Below, one piece after another: positions 25,571 to 37,426 of a DNA stretch of 64,000 bases. This DNA is from Paramecium pentaurelia (Eukaryota > Ciliophora > Oligohymenophorea > Peniculida > Parameciidae): the NCBI GenBank assembly GCA_905183005.1, contig CAJJDO010000005.1:62001-126000 (forward strand). Reading direction: 5' to 3'. Under the pieces are notes generated by a model. It was not told the origin of the DNA, made no database searches, and saw only the letters and a list, made by a program, of their open reading frames with translations. Positions within the stretch are counted from its first letter, which is position 1. Every line of letters begins with the position of its first letter. The position numbers and the translations under genes are program-made.

Positions 25571-25876
25571 ATGAAATATTTACTTTTCTTAGCAATCATC
25601 TTGGTAGCTTTAGCTAAAAGACACCATTAGCCAGACGCTGTTTTATCATGTCTTTAAGGAGTATGTAAAGAAGAATTTGATATTTGTGATAACTCAACAG
25701 GTTGTTTGAAATAACTGAAAAAATGTATGAAAGTATAAGAAAGAGACCCATTAAATTACTCTGCTGTATATTTATATTAAGTATCATAGGGATATGAATG
25801 TTTAGAATAAGAAAAAACAGCATTAGATGCCTTTGAATGTATTTTTGGAAAATGCCTTGGAGTACATGGAGAATGA
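25571..25876 (+). CDS. Small secreted cysteine-rich protein
   Basis: 101 residues with no intron. The N terminus is a good signal peptide (MKYLLFLAIILVALA). The mature part has eight Cys in two groups (SCLQGVC, EFDICD, TGCLK, KKCMK, then YECLEQ, FECIFGKC), consistent with four disulfides, and no transmembrane helix. It ends CLGVHGE. Probably a secreted or lumenal protein. I do not recognise the family. The start is the only ATG that gives the signal peptide. Confidence 0.65.
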
Positions 25877-27002
25877 GATTATATTAAATCAAAATATCAA
25901 TCATTTTATAAATCATATCTTAATTAGACTAACTTATTTTTAGATTTTGTATCTCTTAAACATATCCTGTTTATTATATTCAGAATTAAAAAGTTATATT
26001 TTTAGTCTGATAAACTTTAATCCAAAATGACTGGTTGTCAATCTAATGACAATATATCTTAGTCCAAGCTTATTGATACTTGAATGACTTAAGTTAGAAC
26101 TAATCACACATAATAAATATATTAAATTTGATTAATTTTGAATAGTCAGTACAATTTTATTATAATTATTTATAGATTAATGAGAATAATCATAAATATT
26201 TCTTTTAGTATAAGTAAAATTATACAATATAATTAATATATTAATATTCTCAAAAGGAAACAAAATTATTTAATAGAGCATTAAATATATTTTATTTTTT
26301 TAAATCATTTTATTTAATCAAAAGTATCATGAAAAACAAACTATAAAACCAAATTTTGTTGTTTTATTAGAAAATTCTAAACCCATTTAATTTTTAAATT
26401 TGAACAATTGGTATATATATAGTGTTCATATACTGAACTTTCTAATAATGTATAAGAGTAGTTATTGATTTTTACCTATTTTATGAAATTGAATTATTTC
26501 CTAAACTTAAAAACTAAGGTCTTAATCCAGCAACTTACAAATTAATTATCATAATTCAATAGATTCCTTTTTTATGTATTATTTATTCAATAGGATTGAG
26601 TTAATTTACTTTTAAGATAATTATTCGTATAACCTCACCTCTTACTATCAGTATTTCATTTAATTGAATTCTTAAAACATTAACATCACTTTTAATTTAG
26701 TCATTATTATTCGAGTTAATCTACTATTTTAATCTGATTATGTAATTTTGGAATGAACAAAGCTTAAGAAAATATTAATACATGAGAATTTTTTTAATAC
26801 AAAGAACATACTAAATTTATTAATAATTAAATTTACATTTGTAAAATCAATATTTGATTAAAATATCTTCATCTATACTAATATGAATATATTTTTGATA
26901 ATATATTTTAAGTAAAATATAATAAAATAAATAATTATATATATATAAGATTCTAATAATTTATAAATCAAATAGAAATGATATACATTTATTTCAAGAA
27001 AT
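25877..27002. other. 1.1-kb gene-free stretch
   Basis: No frame longer than a few tens of codons with protein-like composition on either strand under the ciliate code. No tRNA-like cloverleaf or array seen. It is the longest unassigned piece apart from the minisatellite region. Confidence 0.5.
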
Positions 27003-27188
27003 TCAACCATTTTTTTTCTAAGAATGATGATTTATTTTTTCATTCTTCTCTATTAATTTTTAAAATTTATTCCTATTTTTATTTTAGATCTTATCTTTAT
27101 TAGAATTAGAATTATATTTGTAATGTTGATTACTTTATTTCTAATTTTTTTTATATTTATCAGAATTATGATTATGATTATGATTATG

Positions 27189-27247
<59 letters not shown>

Positions 27248-30200
27248 GATTATTATTATTATTATTATTATGATTATTATTATTATTATTATTAATGTGA
27301 TTATGAAATTAGCTTAATGATGGTGATTGAATTAGATTTTTTTCAGTTTTATTATTCTATTATTCTTGTTTATCTTTGAAAATTTCTTAATCTTTATTTT
27401 ATTCAATAGTTTTTAATTCTTCCTAAAGATTAAGTTCTTTATCATTCAAAAGATTTAATAGTTAGTCATGAATTTTTCTTTATCTATCAAACCAAATATC
27501 TTCTGCTAAAATTTTAAATGAAAAATAATCATTTTTTCCAACATATCTGTAAAGCTTCCTATTGTGCAAATTTAATAATAGGTTCTTCCATAATTAACAT
27601 TATGCCAACTAATATAATAATAATATTTTTTACTGTAATTGCATTTCCAAAAATAAATAAAGCATTTCTTGCTCTTGTTAAGGCAACATTAACTCTTCTT
27701 CCATCTTAAAGAAATCCAATATTTCCAGAAGATGAAGATCGAACACAAGAAAACAATATAACATCTCTTTCCTAACCTTAAAATGAATCTACTGTATTAA
27801 TTTAAATGTCATCCATTAGATCTCCTATTTATCTCTTAATTTCAGATTTAATCAATCTAACCTAAGCCTTATATGCACAAATAACACCTAAACTTTAAGT
27901 AGGATATGCATTTTTAATATTCTTCAAAACTTCTACAATCATATTACATTCAGTTTAATTTTAAAATGATTTTTCATCTTTAGTTTCTTCACTTTCAATA
28001 TCTATAAATAATACTCTTTAATTAAAAAAATTAGTAGGTATCAATCTTTCATAAACAGAAAAATGATCAATTAATTTATTATCATAAAAGTTTAATGATG
28101 GAAATTCTCTAATTTGAGGATGCATTCTATATTACATGTCTAAAAAGAATGGTTTAAAATCATTATCTAAAATTCTTTCAAATAAACTTCTATTATAATG
28201 AGTAATTTATGAAATTGATGAAAATGTTGTAGCTGGTAATTATTTAGGATCACCTATCAATATCATCTTTCTCATTCCTAATCTTAATGGAATATTATTA
28301 GAAGGTTCAGTACATTATGCTGCTTCATCAACNGATTATTATTATTATTATTATTAATGTGATTATGAAATTAGCTTAATGATGGTGATTGAATTAGATT
28401 TTTTTCAGTTTTATTATTCTATTATTCTTGTTTATCTTTGAAAATTTCTTAATCTTTATTTTATTCAATAGTTTTTAATTCTTCCTAAAGATTAAGTTCT
28501 TTATCATTCAAAAGATTTAATAGTTAGTCATGAATTTTTCTTTATCTATCAAACCAAATATCTTCTGCTAAAATTTTAAATGAAAAATAATCATTTTTTC
28601 CAACATATCTGTAAAGCTTCCTATTGTGCAAATTTAATAATAGGTTCTTCCATAATTAACATTATGCCAACTAATATAATAATAATATTTTTTACTGTAA
28701 TTGCATTTCCAAAAATAAATAAAGCATTTCTTGCTCTTGTTAAGGCAACATTAACTCTTCTTCCATCTTAAAGAAATCCAATATTTCCAGAAGATGAAGA
28801 TCGAACACAAGAAAACAATATAACATCTCTTTCCTAACCTTAAAATGAATCTACTGTATTAATTTAAATGTCATCCATTAGATCTCCTATTTATCTCTTA
28901 ATTTCAGATTTAATCAATCTAACCTAAGCCTTATATGCACAAATAACACCTAAACTTTAAGTAGGATATGCATTTTTAATATTCTTCAAAACTTCTACAA
29001 TCATATTACATTCAGTTTAATTTTAAAATGATTTTTCATCTTTAGTTTCTTCACTTTCAATATCTATAAATAATACTCTTTAATTAAAAAAATTAGTAGG
29101 TATCAATCTTTCATAAACAGAAAAATGATCAATTAATTTATTATCATAAAAGTTTAATGATGGAAATTCTCTAATTTGAGGATGCATTCTATATTACATG
29201 TCTAAAAAGAATGGTTTAAAATCATTATCTAAAATTCTTTCAAATAAACTTCTATTATAATGAGTAATTTATGAAATTGATGAAAATGTTGTAGCTGGTA
29301 ATTATTTAGGATCACCTATCAATATCATCTTTCTCATTCCTAATCTTAATGGAATATTATTAGAAGGTTCAGTACATTATGCTGCTTCATCAACAATCAA
29401 TAATTCAAATGCATCAATAAATTTACTTAATTTATCAGTCCCAGCAGTACTTAAAGTTGAACAAAGTATTTCAGCTTCACTTATAATCTTTTCACAAAAA
29501 AGAACATAATTTTCTTTTTAATTTCTTTTATTAGTTCTTACTTATTCTAAATACTACATTAATTAATTTCTTTTATTCCATAATTCATTTAATTATTTCT
29601 TTTGTTATTCATCATATTTTTCATTTTCTTTTATTTTTTTTATAGCCTATGTTGTTTTACTCAATTCAATTCTTAATTCTCCTGTTGTCTTTTAATCTGA
29701 ATTTGCTTTAAAAGAACTTTTATTGAATAATTAATATTAAGCTACATCTTCTAAAGAAACCTATTTGATTATAACACTTTTATCATTTTCTTCATCTAAA
29801 ACACCTAATCTCACTAATTTCACTGTTCTAGATCTACCTTCACTATCAAATAATCCTCCTTATAAAATTCTAAATATAATTTCATCTATGGCTGCATTTG
29901 AAGGAGCACAAATCAAAATCTTTTTCTTTGGAAATTTATTCATTATTTTCATATATTCATAGACCCCTGATAATAAACCAATTAAAGTATGTGTTTTACC
30001 TGTACCAGGAGGTCCTTATAATAAACAAATACCTCTATCTTATAATATTAATTATTAAATTGCTGTGGCCTATGAAAGGTTAAAATTTTAATTAATATAA
30101 TTAAAAAATGGATCCATTACTCTTCCATTTGGAATTATATTCTAAGAATTTATATTCCAAATTTTATCTTTATCAGCACCAATTAAATTTTATTATGATT

Positions 30201-31632
30201 TTGGATCCAAAATTAATGGATATAAAGGTGTTTATGTTATTTTATTGATCATTAAATATTCTCTAAAATTAAAAATATATATTACCTAATTTAAGTTGTA
30301 ATTTTTACAAAAGGAAATAAATATACTGAAATCCAATTTTAATATAATGGATCTCTAGGAATAAAAGTTTAAATTTTAATTTGATTTAAATATTGATGTG
30401 TTTAAGGTTCTATTAACATACCAAAAAATAATTGACGTTTTTCTTTAATTCTAAATTTAATTAAATATATATATTTACTTATTTATTTTTGCTGGATTAA
30501 ATGAAAATTTATTGCTTATTATGACAATGTAATTTTTTAAAGATGTTAAGTCACATATACTTTCTTCTTTATGTACACTTTCATCACTATCATCCTACTA
30601 TTTTTTTTCAGTTTCATTATTTCTATCCTTATTCTTCTCTTTTGGATTTTATTAATATTATCTCATTTAAAAGATTAATCCATCTTTATCTATTTCAACA
30701 TCATCTTATTTTATTTAAATTCTTCTAAATTTTTATTTATTAATTCTTTATAATTCTTATTTTATTTAATGAAATGCTTCATTTAAAAATAAGTATTCAA
30801 ATATTTTACAATAATCTGTATCTGATTTAAATTTTTTAGGTATCTTATTATATATTTCATTTTCAGAATCCTTACTGTAATCTTTTAAAAATAAATATTT
30901 TATTAAAGAATTGAACTCAAATATTGGTTTACCTGTTACTGTAAAAATCCCGCTTTTTTCTTAAAACATTCCTTAAAATGTCTTTTTATCTTAAGTTATT
31001 TAGGAATTAGTTTTTTTTAAAATAGGACATTGTTATTTAGCTTTTTCAATATGTAATGATTTTTTAGATTCCTTAATAGTTTCTTATTTAACAATATTTT
31101 TAGTTGGATTAATAGATAATTATCTAATCTTATCAATCTTTGGTTTTGAAGAACTTACTGTGTAGCTATTAATCTACAATAATTTAGGATTCATAATTTG
31201 TTTTTGTTGAGGCTATAAAAGTTATTATTTTTTCTTATCTAAAGTTTTACTTAAATTTAATTTAGGAGGATTCTCTTTTTATAATTTGAATTGTCTATTA
31301 ATCTCTTCTAATGATTTAGATTTAGTTTTCTACTATTCTTTTATTTTATGATTTACTTCATATATATTTTATTATTTTAATTCGATTAGTTCTGGTTGAA
31401 AGGTTAGTTTTTTCTCCTTACTATATGTAGTTATCTCTTATATAGAAATACATGAATTATCAGTTTATTCAGGAGTACCCTTTGATTTTTGACTAGATGA
31501 ATCTGATTCATATGAATCTTGATCAATGTTAATCTTCAAATCGATTCCTTTTAATACATTCTTATTATTATCATATTTTTCAAACAATGATTCTAATGAG
31601 TCTCTTGAATTTTCATTAATTTTATCGTTCAT
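27003..31632 (-). CDS. Sen1/senataxin-type superfamily 1 helicase (split by a contig overlap)
   Basis: RNA/DNA helicase of the Upf1-like SF1 group, in yeast and animals tied to transcription termination and R-loop removal. Walker A is QGPPGTGKT (+ strand ~29991-30013), followed by ILICAPSNAAIDEI as in Sen1, then the DEAAQ Walker B (29375-29394), GDPKQLPAT, QYRMHPQI, INTVDSFQGQERDVILFS and RRVNVALTRAR. About 400 N-terminal residues are charged and Sen1-like only in short pieces (YLFLNEAFHQ). The C terminus is a long Asn/His repeat from an (AAT)n tract at 27170-27300. Bases 27272-28332 are repeated at 28334-29394 around the N at 28333, so the real gene is about 1.06 kb shorter (near 1,170 residues). 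Several 23-28-nt introns. Confidence 0.85.
27170..27310. repeat. (ATT/AAT)n microsatellite inside a coding region
   Basis: Plus strand reads (att)n with scattered gat and gattat. On the coding minus strand it gives a run of Asn with interspersed His in the helicase tail. The downstream contig begins inside this tract (27272 equivalent), so it probably caused the assembly break. Confidence 0.85.
27272..29394. repeat. 1061-bp direct repeat around a single N: overlapping contig ends (artefact)
   Basis: 27272-28332 recurs at 28334-29394, with the N at 28333. The repeat lies inside one helicase gene and duplicates its conserved C-terminal motor domain. Collapsing one copy restores a single frame. 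Confidence 0.9.
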
Positions 31633-31745
31633 GATTACTATTATAAATTATCCATCTTTTATTGTACAAAATTAGACTTAGAAAAAACCATCTTTTATTT
31701 TGAATTAATTATAAAAATATAATAGAAATTCAAATTAATAAATAT

Positions 31746-32438
31746 TCAATACTAATTCCAAGGTGATTAACTTCTTTAATACTTATACTTATTAGCTAAT
31801 TATCTAGATTTTGCATTAATACAAGGTGAAAAACTATAATTTTCTTTTTCAAAACTAAAACTTTGCCGTATTGGCATAGCTAATCTATCTGCTTAATCTA
31901 TTAAATGAAGTCCACTTTTTTTCATTTTTTTATCAGCTATTTCAGCAGATTTAGGATTTATTAAGGGTCTAAATGATTATTCATTTTGGTTCTATATCTC
32001 ATCTGCTAATTATTATTTCTTAAATTCTTTATATTAAACCCAATCTTCAGAATCTTTTATAAATTGAGAATGTGATCTTGATGGTAATACTTTATATGAT
32101 TCAACTTCTTCTTATTCTTAAGTAGCTAAAATCTTCTATAATTCAGCTCTCATCTTTTTCTCTTAGACTAATTCATTTTATCTTTCTAAAAATGGTTTAA
32201 GATTTTTATTCTCAAGAATCTATTAAGACTTTTTACTAATAAAGGATATTTTTGTTGGAGTCTATGATCTTTCCTTCTCTTATTTTAATTTTTAGATTTT
32301 ATTTCTTTTCTTTTCTTCTTATTAATATAATCTATCTACAACATTTAAACTTTTCTAATTAGAAGCTTTTAAATCATGAGTTTATAAGAATTGATTATTT
32401 GTATCGATTTTAACAGCAGGTTTACTTGGGTTATACAT
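31746..32438 (-). CDS. Basic protein with two F-x-P-x-I-N-x-K-S repeats, function unknown
   Basis: 230 residues, no intron. Begins MYNPSKPAVKIDTNNQFLQT. A charged coiled-coil-like middle (QEEKKRNKIQKLKQEKERSQ) follows. Near the C terminus are two related motifs, FRPLINPKSAEIADKKM and FSPCINAKSRQLANKY. This F-P-IN-S pattern recurs in many ciliate and other protist cytoskeletal proteins, in my recollection, but I cannot give a family name. Its start is 119 bp from the divergent reductase gene. Confidence 0.65.
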
Positions 32439-32557
32439 GGTTTTTTGTTTTGGGTATTAAAGAACAAGAGTTTTCATTAAATTACGTTAAAATTATATTT
32501 ATATAGTACTCATAATAAAAATATATAAAAATATAATTGAATTACTTATATACATAT

Positions 32558-34393
32558 ATGGGATGTGGTACGTCATCTGCAAGTTAATTAGAAACAAGAG
32601 GTCTAATTTATATTTATTATGGTACAACAACTGGAAATTCAAGTAGATTAGCCTTTTAATTTGCCAGTGAAGTTAGAAATCTTAAATTTATTCCTAAAAG
32701 TATAAAAATTAGTTAAAACTTAGTTATCAATCTTAGTGAATACAATCCTAAAGAATTGATATCCTAAAAATTAAATGTTTTTTTTGTATCAACATATGGA
32801 ATGGGATCATGTACAGCTGATACTGAAAACTTTGATTAATGGTTATTTTCTGAAGAAAGAAATAAAAATGAATTTTAAGGAATGAATTACATGATTTTTG
32901 CATTAGGTAGTACAAATCATGAACATTATTGTGAATTTGGAATAAGATTAGATAAAAGACTAGAATAATTAGGTGCTAAAAGAATATGTAATTTGGGTAA
33001 AGGTGATGCTGCAAATGATTAAACAGAAAATGACTATTAATAATGGATTCATAATGAAGTTTAATAAACATTACAATTATAATATCCTTTATATACATGT
33101 GAATAAGGTTAATTAGATTTTTCAATCATTAAAATTAAAATCACTAAAGAACCAGAAAATTTATTAAGTGACAATCTTGATTTTATGGCTCAAAAATATA
33201 TTAACAGTATCACATTTTCAATAAATGAAATCAAAGAACTAAAATTGTAACCTAGTAGAGGCAATTCTACATTATTTTTAGATCTATTTAATTAAAACAT
33301 TAAGTATAAAACAGCTTATAATATTGCTATATATCCTTAGAATTCTGAGTATATTATTTAAAATATATTAGTTCTGATATAGATGAATTATGTACTTTAC
33401 TTAAATTTGATAAAAATATGAGATTTAAAATAATCACTAATTAGAAATAGCCATTTCCTAATCCAATTTCAATATACACATATTTAAAAAAGTAATTAAA
33501 TAGTATATAAGAGATTTTGTGATTTTTCTGGATTAGTCTCAAAAAAATAGTTAATAGAACTTTCAAATATGATTAATCAAAAAGAATTATAAGATGAACT
33601 TCTTCATCTTGCCTCATTTGAAGGAAGAGATCAATATCAAAATAGATTCTAAAATTCAAAAGAGAATTTACTTAATCTAATTAAAAAATATTAAATCAAA
33701 ACATTAACCTTAGAGAAAATAATAGAAATATGCCCTTAAATATAACCAAGATACTTTACAATAGCATCAAGTAATTAGAAACATCCATAAAATATTCATA
33801 TAATGGCTAGTCAATTTGTATTGAATCATGAAAGATTAGGACTTTCAAGTTCATATTTCAGAACTTTAAAAAAGGGAGATATTATAAGAGGATACTTACA
33901 ACCATCTAAATTTAAGTTACCTAAGAATTCTAAAGCACCTACATTCTTAATTGGAATTGGAGCTGGATTAGCACCACTTAGAGCTCTTATTCAAGAAAGA
34001 GATTATTATTTAGAAAATAATCAATTTGAAAAATGTCCATTTTAAGGAGAAATGAAATTATATTATGGATGTAAAACAGAAGCTGAATTTTTATTTAAAG
34101 ATGAACTTAAAGAATATTTAAATTCAGGAACTTTAAGTGAATTACAAGTAGCTTTTTCTAGAAAGGATCCTAAATAGTATGTCACAGAATTAATTGCAAT
34201 AGATCAATTATATTAACATTTCTAAATGGATGGTATATTATATATATGTGGATCTATTGAATTGGGAAGAGATATTCAAGTTAAAATTGCTGATATGTTT
34301 GAATATTTTGAAAATACTGATCCTTATTTAACTGATTAAAAAATAAGAGAACTCGAGGAAAATTCATAAATATTAACGGAATATTGGGGATGA
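32558..34393 (+). CDS. Diflavin reductase (NADPH-cytochrome P450 reductase family)
   Basis: Transfers electrons from NADPH through FAD and FMN to a protein acceptor. 596 residues after introns of 23 and 22 nt. The FMN (flavodoxin) domain begins IYYGTTTGNSSRLAFQF and has FVSTYGMGSCTADTENF and FALGSTNHEHYCEFG. The FAD domain has RYFTIASS (the RxYS flavin motif). The NADPH domain has GIGAGLAPLRALIQER and ILYICGSIELGRDI. The C terminus ends ILTEYWG; family members end near an aromatic that stacks on FAD. There is no N-terminal membrane helix; the protein starts MGCGTSSAS, which fits N-myristoylation at Gly2 with Cys3 palmitoylation. It may be a P450 reductase or a Tah18/NDOR1 type; length favours the latter slightly. 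Tail-to-tail with the next gene, 9 bp apart. Confidence 0.88.
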
Positions 34394-34402
34394 TCTATAT
34401 TA

Positions 34403-35209
34403 TCATTTAATTTTTTTAGAACAAAAGGTTTTTACAGGATTATAAATAGGCCCAGGGGATTAAGAATCTTCATTTTTGATTTTTTCATCTATCCAACTTA
34501 TCTTTGGAGCTCTTCCTATTGTTGCATTAGGTGAAGACTCTCTTATCACTAAATATTATATATATATATTGTTAATTACATTTCAAACTCTAATCTAATT
34601 TATACTTTCCTACTCCTGGAGAACTTGTAGTTAGACTATTATCTAATTGTCTTCTAGCTTTTGGGAATGTTGTGGGTGAGCCATTTGATTAATATGACAT
34701 TTCACTTAATGGAATGACTTTTGATGACATTTTACTAGGTGATCGACTACAAATTGATTGATTAGATGCAAATTTTTTAAAATCAGAAACAGATTATTTT
34801 GTTAAATCATTTACTCTTTTAACAGTTTAAGATGTATCTATATTAAAAATCTATGACTATTGATCTTAACCTAAAACATTTAGTTCATTTAAGAGTCTAT
34901 TCCAAATTTAATTCATAGTAGCTGTAACTATTACATCAAAGTTAGATTTAAATATTTGCAGATTTCTTGATAATTACAAATTGTATTCAATTTTTTATCC
35001 TTATTTTTCCATAACACTAATCACTTCCCTCAATCCTTAAAATTGATATTAAATTTACTTTGTTATGCAAAATTGATTTCATTCATAAAAATGTTCTCAA
35101 ATTCTTTAGAAATCTGACTTAAGTATCCTTTCTTTTATACTGTTTCATAGATATGATTTATATCTGCAAATCTAGCAACTTCTTACTATATATTTAACTA
35201 TAAATTCAT
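34403..35209 (-). CDS. SHIPPO-repeat (ODF3-like) protein
   Basis: 250 residues after introns of 23 and 31 nt. The N-terminal two thirds are helical (REVISVMEKQGQKIEYNLQ...). The C terminus carries SHIPPO-type motifs, SSPGVGKYKLDQS and QSPGPIYNPVK (family consensus STPGPxxY), with ATIGRAPKISW between them, the usual F/IGxA element. SHIPPO proteins are found in ciliary and microtubule inner structures. The start is 15 bp downstream of the kinase stop on the same strand. Confidence 0.7.
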
Positions 35210-35224
35210 AATAAAAATAAATTT

Positions 35225-36233
35225 TCATTTAAACCATTCGTGATCTAATATTTCTTATATTGTTGGTCTATCTTATGGTTTTTTAGCACAACAACTATTT
35301 ATTAAATTGATAAGTAAATCATCCTAAACTTCAAATTATAATGGTTAATCTCTAGCTAATAAATCTGTTTCTAAATCTCCTTCACCCCAAAATGGTAGCT
35401 ATTAATATAAGTTAATTGATTACTTTTTCATGTGTATAAATATATAAACAGATTCCAAATGACCAAACATCTAATTTAAATGGAGAATAACCATCATTTA
35501 AACAAAATTATACTTCAGGTGCTCTAAATCCTGGAGTTCCAGCACAATCATAAAATATACTATCTTTTTCAGCTATTCTTGAAGTTGAAAAGTCAATTAA
35601 TTTACAACATTAATCTAATGGATATAAAGTAGTGCATATAATATTATCAATTTTAATATCTCTATTAACTATATTATGTTCATGAAGATACTATATTGCT
35701 TAAGCAATCTATTTAAATAATAGTTTAGCTGCTTGCATATAATTCATTTTTAGATAATCAAGAATAGCCTAATTTCTAATATATTTAAATGTAATTTCAC
35801 AGAAGTTCATAATACAACCTAAATCACCCAATTACATAATTAAATATATTTTTTGTTATGGATCATCTTCATCATCTATTATTTCATATAATTTGCAGAT
35901 ATTTGGATGATTAAGATATTTATGAATATTGATCTCATTATCTGCAAACTCTAATAAATTAGTCATTTTTGGATCATTTGAATTACTTTCATAAAAACAA
36001 GTTCTTTAATGAGCTAAAACTGTTTTATGAAATATTTTCATTGCATAATCACTTTTACTAAGTTCTTCTTATTCTTCTGTTTCTTTAAAATATCTAGTAA
36101 CACGTCTAACCTTTCCAAATGATCCTTCTCCTAGTTCATCTAACAATTCATATTCATTTATGAATTTCTTTCCATTTTCTTTTCTATGTTCTACTTTATC
36201 CCTGAAATTTGCTTCATATATTTCAATATCCAT
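35225..36233 (-). CDS. Protein kinase with unusual catalytic motifs
   Basis: 327 residues after one 25-nt intron; the kinase domain fills almost all of it. The Gly loop is LGEGSFGKVRRV. The VAIK Lys is in DYAMKIFHK. Helix C Glu is probably in FADNEINIHKYLNHPNI. The catalytic loop reads IVNRDIKIDNI, Asn replacing His of HRD but keeping the Asp, Lys and Asn. The metal motif reads LIDFSTS, Ser replacing Gly of DFG. Activation loop and APE are CAGTPGFRAPEV, then DVWSFGICLYIY. The whole resembles the CaMKK/LKB1-like group. It could be active, since the Lys, both Asp and the Asn are retained. An insert of about 45 residues rich in acidic residues lies before helix C. Confidence 0.85.
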
Positions 36234-36398
36234 CTTAATAATTATATAAAAAATTGATATTTTAACAAATTGTTAAGGCTTTAAAGTTATAAAATTATTT
36301 AAAGGTTTGTTACATATTCTTTTTTTAATATACTTAATTCACTAAATATGTATCAATTTTATTAATCTTCAAATATTTTTATTTTTAATCTAATCGTT

Positions 36399-36974
36399 AT
36401 GAAAAAAACAAATTTGAAGCTAAATGCTACTGCAACATTAAAAAGATAAAATAAAGAAAATACAATAAAATCTCCACGAAAAGCTATTTCCCCAAAAAAC
36501 TTTAGATAAAAATTAACTTGTCCTGATTTATGGGATAACATTGAAAAATAATAAATTACTTCTGAAACAATATTTTAACAAATATTTCCTAATCCTAATA
36601 GAAAGAGATTAACTTACTTTTAGTTTGATTAAATTAAACTTTTAAGTGTAGAAAAAAATGAAATTTTTGATTTATTGTAATAGGATGACTGGATTGAATA
36701 TAATAGAGCAGGTAAAATTCTAGGAGAAAAATATGGCTTTGAATAAAGTCATTTAAAACAATGGTTTGATGAGAATCAAGTTAATTAAACTATTAAAAAA
36801 GTAGATCTACTCAAAAAATTTAAAGACAAAAGTAATTTTATAACCAAGTATATATTTATTTAAATTATAAGATTATTTGAAGAAATTGATTTTAATAATA
36901 CATAAGAATTATCGTATTGGGATATCTATCTTCATAAAGATATTTATGTACTTAAGTAAATAATTCCACAATGA
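36399..36974 (+). CDS. Small charged protein, function unknown
   Basis: 183 residues after one 24-nt intron. Basic, low-complexity N terminus (MKKTNLKLNATATLKRQNKE), then a mixed helical region (FQFDQIKLLSVEKNEIFDLL, DDWIEYNRAGKILGEKYGFE). No family recognised. The start is 165 bp from the divergent kinase ATG. Confidence 0.55.
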
Positions 36975-37426
36975 TTATAAAACTAATGTTATGATATTTT
37001 ATTTCAAATAATAGAACACACTCTTAGAGAACTCTATATTCCAATTAAAGTCAAATACTTATATGTCTAATCAAAACTTGTTAATCATTCTGAATATTAA
37101 ATTTTCACTATAATTTAATATTTAGAATCATTCTAAAATATGTTAACTTAAAATCATATATTTATATTCTCTATTAAATATCTATTGAAATTAAAATTTT
37201 CAAATATGGATTAATTTCTTAAGCAGAAAATGATGAAATTCATAATCACTCTATTTATTTTAGATTTATTATTTAGTGTTTTCGTATTTATATATAAATT
37301 GAATAAGAATATAATCCCTTTTTTCTATAAAGTATTTTCAATTTCTATTTCTACAATAAAAATAACTTTTTGTTTTAATAAATAAATGAAAATAATTATG
37401 TAATATTTAATATGTGTGGGTATATA
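36975..37426. other. Intergenic, nothing recognised
   Basis: AT-rich spacer between convergent genes. No coding frame, repeat or RNA-like element seen. Confidence 0.5.

Noticed and set aside
25614..25823. Minus-strand 69-aa hydrophobic ORF
   Set aside because: It is antisense to the small Cys-rich secreted protein.
26030..26090. 18-codon ORF starting MTGCQSNDN
   Set aside because: Too short, no continuation through a plausible intron, and no upstream signal.
27123..27317. Plus-strand poly-Ile/Met ORF
   Set aside because: It is the complement of the Asn/His tract in the helicase tail.
33803..34045. Independent 80-aa reductase fragment
   Set aside because: It is the TAA-free piece of the larger diflavin reductase read with the standard code.
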